Below, in pieces: positions 7,095-12,129 of a DNA stretch of 12,129 nt. The notes below the pieces were generated by a model. That model searched no databases, was not told where the DNA came from, and saw nothing but the letters and a program-made list of their open reading frames with translations. The stretch covers positions 1-12,129 of the forward strand of contig JODI01000182.1 in the NCBI GenBank assembly GCA_000720805.1, in the 5' to 3' direction. Numbering within the stretch: the first letter of the stretch is position 1; each line of letters starts with the position of its first letter. Made by a program: the position numbers and the translations under genes. The DNA comes from Streptomyces violaceoruber (lineage in GTDB: Bacteria > Actinomycetota > Actinomycetes > Streptomycetales > Streptomycetaceae).

Positions 7095-7150
7095 CAGCGG
7101 ATCCTCCGAGTCCGCACCGCCCAGGACCGCCGTCTGAATCTGCCGCCTGT
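6972..7150. repeat. 179-bp direct repeat, right copy
   Basis: This is the partner of 1961-2139 (5 mismatches, no gaps, offset 5011 bp). Sequence to its right (7151 onward) leads to the RepL-like gene and was probably the original upstream region of the CoiA-like gene. The rest of 6945-7363 shows no further gene; 7151-7363 presumably holds the RepL-like promoter, which I cannot place with confidence. Confidence 0.95.
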
Positions 7151-7363
7151 CCTGACGGCCACACCAAAGCGGACCGGACGGTCACACCTCATGCAAGTCG
7201 CTCCCCACTACGTACGGCAGGCATAGAGGTCATCGGCCACTCCCCACACGGAGAAGGTCGTCACGCTCCGGCAGCGGCGGCCCGTACGCAAGCAGGCGAG
7301 TGCATGACCTCGCGCGGCATATCCTCGGTACAGCGTCGACCTGATCGGAAGTGGTGAGGCTCC

Positions 7364-7783
7364 GTGAGCAGCTCTTACGTTCCCAGCCCACCCACAGAGG
7401 CGCCTGTTGTGATCCCTCGTGATGTCTTGCGCCTCCTGGCCCTGGTCGACATCTCCACCGCCGGCCGCCGCGTCCTCGACGAGCTGCTGTACCTGAGCGA
7501 CCCTGACACCGGGACCGTCGAGATCAGCCAGAACGAGATGTGCACCGAGCTGGGCGCCAGCAAGCCCACCGTCAACCGCGGCTTCAAGGAACTCCGCGAG
7601 TGCGGACTCGCCTGGAGCCTGGAAGACGCCCTCTACCAGATCCACCCGCTGCTCACCGGTGGGAAGGTCTCCTCCTCCGTCATGCTGGTCCCGGAGATCA
7701 AGGCCGCCGAACCCGAGCGCTTTACCGAGCAGCGACGTGCCCGGTTCGCCGCTCAGGTGGCCAACCTCGCCGCTACTGGCTGA
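7364..7783 (+). CDS. RepL-like winged-helix protein (plasmid replication or regulator)
   Basis: The 139-residue protein has a winged helix at about 52-95: VEISQNEMCTELGASKPTVN is the helix-turn-helix, RGFKELRECGLAW the second recognition part, and YQIHPLLTGG the wing. The 'x-Y-x-I-H/N-P' wing followed by a short basic tail resembles RepL-type plasmid replication proteins and related MarR-like regulators. The N-terminal VIPRDVLRLLALVDISTAGR is an amphipathic helical lead-in. GTG 7364 is chosen because GTGAGG lies 4 nt upstream. A terminator hairpin follows the stop, then a repeat-rich stretch that could be its origin. I am sure of the fold and unsure whether it initiates replication or only regulates. 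It faces away from the CoiA-like fragment. Confidence 0.7.
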   Translation: MSSSYVPSPPTEAPVVIPRDVLRLLALVDISTAGRRVLDELLYLSDPDTGTVEISQNEMCTELGASKPTVNRGFKELRECGLAWSLEDALYQIHPLLTGGKVSSSVMLVPEIKAAEPERFTEQRRARFAAQVANLAATG

Positions 7784-7809
7784 ACCAGCCCCCTCGAAGT
7801 ACCTGTCGG

Positions 7810-7840
7810 CGCTGCACCTCTGGTGCAGCGCCTTCTTCGT
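7810..7840 (+). terminator. Hairpin terminator of the RepL-like gene
   Basis: CGCTGCACC (7810-7818), loop TCT, GGTGCAGCG (7822-7830) form a perfect 9-bp stem beginning 26 nt after the stop codon. It is followed by the pyrimidine-rich CCTTCTTCGT rather than a full T-run, as is usual for high-GC actinobacterial terminators. Confidence 0.75.
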
Positions 7841-7857
7841 GCCCGCGTCTGGTGCCG

Positions 7858-7901
7858 GTAGCACCAGGTAAACCGGCTCGTTCTGGAGCAGCAGAACAAA
7901 C
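7858..7901. repeat. 44-bp direct repeat, copy 1
   Basis: This matches 7950-7993 at 39 of 44 positions (offset 92 bp). Both begin GTAGCACCAGGTAAACCGG and contain GTTCTGG and CAGAACA in inverted orientation. The inverse of the first nine bases, TGGTGCTAC, also occurs between them at 7921-7929. Here the inner hairpin is weaker (GTTCTG 7880-7885 with CAGAAC 7892-7897). Confidence 0.85.
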
Positions 7902-7949
7902 GTGAGGCACTGTACGGGGCTGGTGCTACACGCCGAGCAGCATCAGCCA

Positions 7950-7995
7950 GTAGCACCAGGTAAACCGGGTTGTTCTGGAGGACCAGAACAACCCG
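7950..7995. repeat. 44-bp direct repeat, copy 2, containing a perfect 13-bp inverted repeat
   Basis: Copy 2 of the direct repeat spans 7950-7993. Within it CGGGTTGTTCTGG (7966-7978), loop AGGA, CCAGAACAACCCG (7983-7995) is a perfect 13-bp inverted repeat. No T-run follows. The remaining non-genic DNA, 7996-8362, shows no gene I can support. Confidence 0.9.
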
Positions 7996-8362
7996 CAGTC
8001 GCACACGTCGCTTCGACAGGGCGCGCACATCGTTCCCTTGGAGAGAGACGTGCGGGCGCCGAGCAGCGCACGGGACGGGGTGCTGTATGCAGTAGCCGTG
8101 CATAGCTCTCGCCCGGAACATCGCGGATCTGCGACCTTATGCGCGCCGTAGACGCAGCTGCCGCCCGCAGAGCACCGGACGGTCTACCTGAAAGGACGGG
8201 CTGTGCTCCCCGCCTCCGCGTCCTCGGGCAGCTCCAGACGCTGATTGCACGGGGAGAGGGAGCAGCGGGGCTGATCCGTCGGGCAGCAGCCTGCAGCGCC
8301 GGAGGATCTGTGCGCGGCCGCGACACCAAGAGGTGCAGAACGGGCCGACGGATGCATTCGGG

Positions 8363-10084
8363 CTACGCCGGGGCGGGGCGCAACAGGTTGGGATTCTCGC
8401 GTCCTCCCGGGACGCGGATGACGACGACGAGGCATGGCTCGGCTTCGCCGGCACGTTGGACAGGTTCGATCCAGACGCTGTCGAAGAGGTTGGAGGCGCC
8501 TTCCGCGTCGACGGTTTTGTCCCAGGCGAGGAGGATGGCGAATCCGGCGTTGGCATTTTGGTATTCGGCGGCTTGGGCGAGGTATTGACGGAGTGCGGTT
8601 TCGCTGGCGTCGTCTTCTTCGATCTTGCATTCGACGTTGAATTGAACGGCACCGAAGGAGACGAGGATGTCGGTTCTTCCGCCTGCCTTGTCGATGACTT
8701 CCGAGGCGACGATCCCGAAGAGCGCTGAGAACTGCAGTACCTCTCGGTAGTGCTGGTGGAACAGAGCTTCGTCTACTTTTTGCTTCTTCTGGTCCTTGTC
8801 GCGTTTGCGGAGGTACTCGGTGTAGGAGCCGCCCATCTTCCGGCCGATGTCGTAGCAGAGGTACGCGAAACGGATTGTGGTGTCCAGCAGAGTGGTGAAC
8901 TCGTCGGCGATGCCGGGAAGCCAGTCGCGGAATTTTCCAGCTGTGTGAGGAGTCGCGCCTTGAGGCGGCCGTACTTGGGGTCGGCGATGGCCGCGAGGAG
9001 GTCGTCGCGGGTGCGCTGGCCGAGCTCCAGGCGGTCCAGGACATGCTCGGGCGTCTGGTCAACGAACGCAGCGAAGTCGTCCTTGAGTTGGTGTGCCAGC
9101 CGTTGCCAGCGTCGCGCTTTTCCCTGATCAGCTGCCTGCTGATCGCTGGAGTTCTCTCCGCTCTTGGTGCGGTTGAGGAGGCCGGCCAGGAGCTGCTGGG
9201 CCGCCGTATCGTCGCGGATTTCCTCGTCGTGGGCCAGGGCGTGCTGGAGGAAGCGCTGCCGGTGCTCGTGTTGGAGGAAGGCGTCCTCGATGACGCCACC
9301 AGGGTCTCCGCGGCCGCAGCCGTAGGGGTGTCCCTGAGCACGGCGACCGTGTTGTGCGCGGTGTACGCGCGGAGCAGTGCCGTGAGGATGTCGTGGCCGC
9401 TCTCGTACCAGGGGTCGTCGTTGGCGAGGTGTGCGGCAGCAGCGTCGAGCACGACGGTGAGTTCCGACCAGGCGATGACGTCGTTCTGGCGCGGTCGTGC
9501 CCAGGCCGGGGTGCGTGTGCGGTAGCGATAGTCCCGGTAGCGGTGGAGGGTGTCGCGAAGGGTGGATGCGGCGGTGCGGACGCGTGTGGTGGCGTCGGGA
9601 GCGGACAGGCCGAGGACGGCTTCGAGGGCTGCGTGGTAGAGCCGGGCGTCCAGACGGTCGGGGTCGAGAGTGATCAGCTCGGCCAGCCGGTCCTGGGTTT
9701 TGCGGAGTTGCTCGGCCACGGGCGTGTACTGGTCTTGTTCCAGAGCCTGGCGCAGGTCGCCGAGGGCGAGTTCGAACGCTGCATCCCTGCAGGTGTGGTC
9801 GAGCATCAGGCAGCGTTCGAGGGCTTCGCGGAGGCCGGCGCCGGGATGGTGGGCGTCGAGGACGCCGAGGAGGCGGGGCAGGCGGGTGGCCATGGCCTCG
9901 GGAAGTGCAGCCGGGTCCTCGGTTGCTTCGTCCATGGCGCCGAGGAGACGCGCGGCCTTGGTGACGCCGGCCAGGGTGAGTTGGACGAGGCAGTCCGCGG
10001 CTTCCACTCCGATGAGGGCCGCGGTGAGGTCGTCGTCGGCATCCTGAGCTTGTTGGAGCAAGCCGCAGCGGCGGGCCGTAGAGA
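8363..10084 (-). pseudogene. Large helical protein with C-terminal PD-(D/E)XK-like nuclease domain; broken
   Basis: Three adjacent leftward frames join into one protein of about 570 residues. Frame A (about 10084-9300) is helical (AADCLVQLTLAGVTKAARLL ... YESGHDILTALLRAYTAHNT). Frame B (about 9300-8936) continues with VIEDAFLQHEHRQRFLQHAL and LELGQRTRDDLLAAIADPKY. Frame C (about 8935-8363) has KFRDWLPGIADEFTTLLDTT and then a nuclease-like end: GGRTDILVSFGAVQFNVECK, where Asp plus Glu-x-Lys fit a PD-(D/E)XK active site, then ALRQYLAQAAEYQNANAGFA. Both joins need one extra base (near 9297-9300 and in the A-run at 8933-8936), so two single-base deletions, or sequencing errors, are implied. The 5' end is replaced at about 10085 by an ISAs1-type transposase remnant. 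The family is not recognised; a defence-type nuclease is inference. GAA, CAA and AAT codons are commoner than in neighbouring genes. Confidence 0.65.
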
Positions 10085-10420
10085 GACTCGGGCGAGCAAC
10101 CGACGGACCGTCGCCTCGGCGGGCACCAACCGCCTGGGCAGCACCGGATCGGGGCGCACGCCGAGCCGCTCCAGAACCTGCGCTGGCGCGTCGGCGATCC
10201 ACTCGCCGACCGCCAGCAGCGAGGTCGCCCCGGCCAGCACCGCACACGCGGTCAGCGCGAGCACAACGGCCAGCGCATGTCGCACGCCGCGAGGATCGCG
10301 CGGGTCCGGCACCTGGGCCAGCCGCTCCAGCAGACCCGGAACCTCCCCGGGCGCGACCCCACGCTGCTCGCGAAGTTGGTCAAGGGCGCGCGGGATCGGG
10401 GATGATGCGTCGGCAGACAC
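10085..10420 (-). pseudogene. ISAs1-family transposase, N-terminal fragment
   Basis: From GTG 10420 the frame gives about 112 residues ending in RLLARV. It contains LLERLAQVPDPRDPRGVRHA, LAVVLALTACAVLAGATSLL and AVGEWIADAPAQVLERLGV, the N-terminal associated domain of ISAs1-family (H-repeat type) transposases. The DDE catalytic domain, which should follow RLLARV, is absent: after 10085 the sequence belongs to the nuclease pseudogene. The element's 5' terminus may lie around 10440-10465, where GGGCGTTGAGAAGTCCATG occurs, but I cannot confirm a terminal repeat because the other end is lost. The fragment cannot encode active transposase. It also removed or replaced the start of the nuclease gene. 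Between 10421 and 10581 I see no gene. Confidence 0.85.
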
Positions 10421-10581
10421 GGTCTTCCTGGCAGTCGCGGGGCGTTGAGAAGTCCATGATCTTGGAAGCCCGTGCCTGTCCTGCTTCCGCTACGAGTGGA
10501 AACCGCCTGTCCTCACACCCGGTCCTTCGGCGGCCATCCGTTCCGCCGGACTGGCTGACGCAGTCTGCCTGGCGGACGACG

Positions 10582-11136
10582 CTAACGGAGGGTCTTCGCC
10601 CATTCGTCGATCGTCATTACCTCGGCTTCCCGAGGAAAGACCCTCTCCAGCAGGAAGCTGCTGACCTCCGGGTCCAGGTCGGCGCAGCCGTCGGACAGGA
10701 CGATCTGCCGGTATTGGCGCTCGGTTGCCTCCCGCAGCGTGCCGAACACGACGCCGCTGGTCCCCAGGCCGGCCAGCACCAGCGTGTTGATGCCACGGGC
10801 GCGCAACAAGGCATCCAGATCGGTCCCGGAGAACGCGCCGAAGAAGCGCTTAGCGACGACCGGCTCGCCCGGCAGCGGCGCCACCGCCGGGTGGATGCGC
10901 GACAGCGGGTTCGATTCGGTCAGTGCGTCCGTGCCGATCAGCGGCCCGAACGCCTTGTTGGCGGGGCTTATCTCCGGGTGACCGTCCCGGAACCGGACCA
11001 CCACGTGGATCACGGGGACTTCCGCAGCCCGGGCCGCGGCGACCGCCTGGGCCAGTCGGGCGAGGATCGCTTCGGCTCGCTCAGGAACCCGTGCGACCAC
11101 GCCCTGCTGAACATCCATCACGAGCAGCGCCTGCAT
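10582..11136 (-). CDS. Isochorismatase-fold (cysteine hydrolase family) protein
   Basis: The 184-residue protein begins MQALLVMDVQQGVV, with Asp8 at the family's catalytic acid position; Lys96 in VVAKRFFGAFSGTDL is the conserved lysine. The nucleophile region reads GLGTSGVVFGTLREA (123-137): where typical members have GxxTxxCVxxT, the cysteine position is Val129. Variants with TSGVV at this site are common among actinobacterial proteins annotated as cysteine hydrolases or isochorismatases, so it may use a cysteine-independent reaction as EntB-type isochorismatases do, or be inactive; the substrate is unknown. ATG 11136 is preferred over GTG 11145 because AGAAGG sits 8 nt upstream of it. It stands alone, apparently monocistronic, and seems intact amid broken genes. 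Confidence 0.88.
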   Translation of the reverse strand: MQALLVMDVQQGVVARVPERAEAILARLAQAVAAARAAEVPVIHVVVRFRDGHPEISPANKAFGPLIGTDALTESNPLSRIHPAVAPLPGEPVVAKRFFGAFSGTDLDALLRARGINTLVLAGLGTSGVVFGTLREATERQYRQIVLSDGCADLDPEVSSFLLERVFPREAEVMTIDEWAKTLR

Positions 11137-11270
11137 CGAAACCACCTTCTGTCAGCCGGACACCAGTACGGCAGATTCAACACGAGACGATCTGCGAGCA
11201 CTGATCGGGCTCTGGGGCGTCGAGGGGACGCGTACGGCTCGCCTCGGCCCTCAAACAGGCGGGGCCGAAC

Positions 11271-11300
11271 GACAAGGGCGCCCCGCAGGCCGCCCTTGTC
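11271..11300. terminator. Perfect 10-bp inverted repeat between divergent genes
   Basis: GACAAGGGCG (11271-11280), 10-nt loop, CGCCCTTGTC (11291-11300). The plus-strand downstream sequence is CTTCTGG, only mildly T-rich, so it may be a weak terminator or a regulatory dyad. The rest of 11137-11372 holds nothing else I can support. Confidence 0.4.
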
Positions 11301-11372
11301 CTTCTGGACCTCGCATGTTCTCAAAACGGACATACGCAAGAACGCCGAAGCCCTGGCACAGGCCTCAGGAAC

Positions 11373-11832
11373 ATGCATCAGCCCACCGGCGGTTCACCGA
11401 GTGGACCAAGGCCCGGACGATCCGGAGGACACCGAGGCCGGCAAGGACCTGCCCGACGAGGTGATGCATGCCCACACCCAAGCGGCGGCAACGCTCGACA
11501 GGCCGGCCGTTTTCTCGACGCCGGGCCCGAGGACCGCCGCACCTTCTTTACGATCTCCGGCGCCGCCCTGTCCGCGCTGGCTGCGGACTGGGCCGCCGGC
11601 CCGATGAGCGCGCTCGCCCAGGCCAGAGACGGCAAACCGATCGGTGAGGACTTCGTCGTCTTCTTGGAGAACACCACTCAGCAGCTCGCCGGATTCGCCA
11701 CCGAGCAGCGGCAGCACACGGCGGTGCTGCTGGATTCCCACCTGTCCACCGTGACCGAACTGCTCGAACACGGCCGCTACACGCACGCCCTCGGGCTGTG
11801 TCTGCACACCCTGGCGGCCTCCTGCTGTCCGT
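11373..11832 (+). pseudogene. Truncated regulator-type gene (conserved internal segment only)
   Basis: From about 11505 the frame reads AGRFLDAGPEDRRTFFTISG, then AALSALAADWAAGP, EDFVVFLENTTQQLAGFATE, LLDSHLSTVTELLEHGRYTH and ALGLCLHTLAAS. This resembles the linker and tetratricopeptide-like start of Streptomyces XRE-associated regulators, where 'DRRTFF..SGAAL' follows a helix-turn-helix domain. No helix-turn-helix precedes it. The 5' part (11373-11500) is low-complexity in this frame, while another frame (DQGPDDPEDTEAGKDLPDEV) has better G/C third positions, so an upstream frameshift or junction is likely. Coding similarity stops near 11830, where a leftward gene fragment begins. It appears to have lost both ends. 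Confidence 0.55.
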
Positions 11833-12030
11833 TCAAAGTTCGACCTGGCGAAGCGTCGAGGTACCCCAGACCCGGACGACGTTGTGGTCGGTGAAGGCGT
11901 ACACCAGCCGGTAGGCCGATCCGGCCTCAGGAGCCTGGTGCTGCTGGCTCACGTACTGCTCGGCTTCCTGCTCGCTGCGGCGGGGAGTACCGCACATCTG
12001 CCAGGACTGCCCGTTCCACGTCTCGGGGAT
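11833..12030 (-). pseudogene. Small gene fragment cut by the right IS5 element
   Basis: The leftward frame reads IPETWNGQSWQMCGTPRRSE, then QEAEQYVSQQHQAPEAGSAY and RLVYAFTDHNVVRVWGTSTL, ending in RQVEL and a TGA at 11833-11835. Third positions are mostly G/C, the protein ends cleanly, and the composition is natural, so I judge it real coding DNA of about 65 residues. There is no start codon: an in-frame TAA formed by the IS border (12032-12034) lies just upstream. The 5' part was therefore probably removed by IS insertion or a later deletion. I do not recognise the family. Confidence 0.6.
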
Positions 12031-12033
12031 TTA

Positions 12034-12051
12034 GACGTCGACTCATTTGGT
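12034..12051. repeat. Terminal inverted repeat of the right IS5-family element
   Basis: GACGTCGACTCATTTGGT pairs with the reverse complement of 86-103 at 14 of 18 positions. It is preceded by TTA (12031-12033), a TNA-type target site, and it overlaps the transposase stop codon. Confidence 0.7.
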
Positions 12052-12129
12052 GAGTCTGCGGTAGCAGATGAGGCTGCAGGCGATGGCGGCGAACGCCAGG
12101 AAGTGTTCGGCCTTGCGTTCGTAGCGGCG
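12043..12129 (-). CDS. IS5-family transposase, C-terminal fragment running off the right edge
   Basis: Reading leftward from the edge, the frame gives RRYERKAEHFLAFAAIACSL followed by ICYRRLTK and a TGA at 12043-12045. This is the conserved C-terminus of the IS5-family transposases whose N-terminus reads ERLVPDELWELFQ, as seen at the left edge of the window. The orientation is the same as at the left edge. The stop codon lies inside the terminal repeat, normal for compact IS elements. Completeness cannot be judged because the gene leaves the window after 28 residues. Confidence 0.85.
   Translation of the reverse strand, partial: RRYERKAEHFLAFAAIACSLICYRRLTK

Noticed and set aside
7208..7864. 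218-residue minus-strand frame opposite the RepL-like gene
   Set aside because: The plus-strand gene has a good ribosome-binding site, a helix-turn-helix and a terminator; the antisense frame resembles nothing and crosses the hairpin.
7858..7995. CRISPR-like array
   Set aside because: Only two imperfect repeats, each with its own internal hairpin, a single interval, and no cas genes.
8933..8936. Programmed -1 frameshift in the nuclease-like gene
   Set aside because: The local sequence lacks a canonical slippery heptamer and a second unrelated shift exists upstream, so mutation or sequence error is simpler.
10402..11607. 401-residue plus-strand frame across the isochorismatase-like gene
   Set aside because: It is mostly antisense to the isochorismatase-fold gene and joins unrelated segments; no domain is visible.

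Overview
The window looks like DNA from a Streptomyces or a close actinobacterial relative. GC content is very high, third codon positions are strongly G/C, several genes start with GTG, and the insertion-sequence and CoiA-like proteins are of types I know from streptomycetes. The mix of broken insertion sequences, gene fragments, a plasmid-type winged-helix gene and a defence-like nuclease remnant suggests accessory DNA, such as a chromosome arm or a linear plasmid, rather than core chromosome. All function calls come from reading the sequence; no database search was run.

Layout. Positions 1-470 hold the 5' end of one IS5-family transposase gene that runs off the left edge and the 3' remnant of a second, different IS5-family transposase. 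A leftward CoiA-like gene with two C-terminal zinc-finger motifs fills 470-2083. Next is a compact cassette: dedA (rightward), MFS transporter plus chrB-like gene (leftward, overlapping by 4 nt), uppP (leftward), and then, divergent from uppP, a BlaI/MecI-type repressor and an M56 metallopeptidase. This cassette is bracketed by a 179-bp direct repeat (1961-2139 and 6972-7150, 5 mismatches). The second copy is a decapitated duplicate of the CoiA gene's 5' end. To its right are a RepL-like winged-helix gene (7364-7783), a hairpin terminator, and a stretch with two 44-bp direct repeats and a perfect 13-bp inverted repeat that resembles a plasmid origin.

From 8363 to about 10085 lies a leftward pseudogene for a large helical protein with a PD-(D/E)XK-like nuclease C-terminus. 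It has two single-base frameshifts and is cut off upstream by an ISAs1-family transposase remnant. Then come an isochorismatase-fold hydrolase lacking the usual cysteine (10582-11136), a truncated regulator gene (about 11373-11832), and a small leftward gene fragment (11833-12030). That fragment is cut by a right-hand IS5-family element that runs off the window.

How it may work together. The strongest functional module is undecaprenyl-phosphate metabolism under antibiotic-type control. UppP dephosphorylates the lipid carrier, DedA-family proteins include carrier flippases, and the BlaI/M56 pair resembles the BlaI-BlaR1 sensor and repressor. Tandem operator-like dyads lie between uppP and blaI. 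This would suit induced tolerance to cell-wall antibiotics; it is inference. Recombination between the 179-bp repeats would excise about 5.0 kb and restore a CoiA gene divergent from the RepL-like gene.
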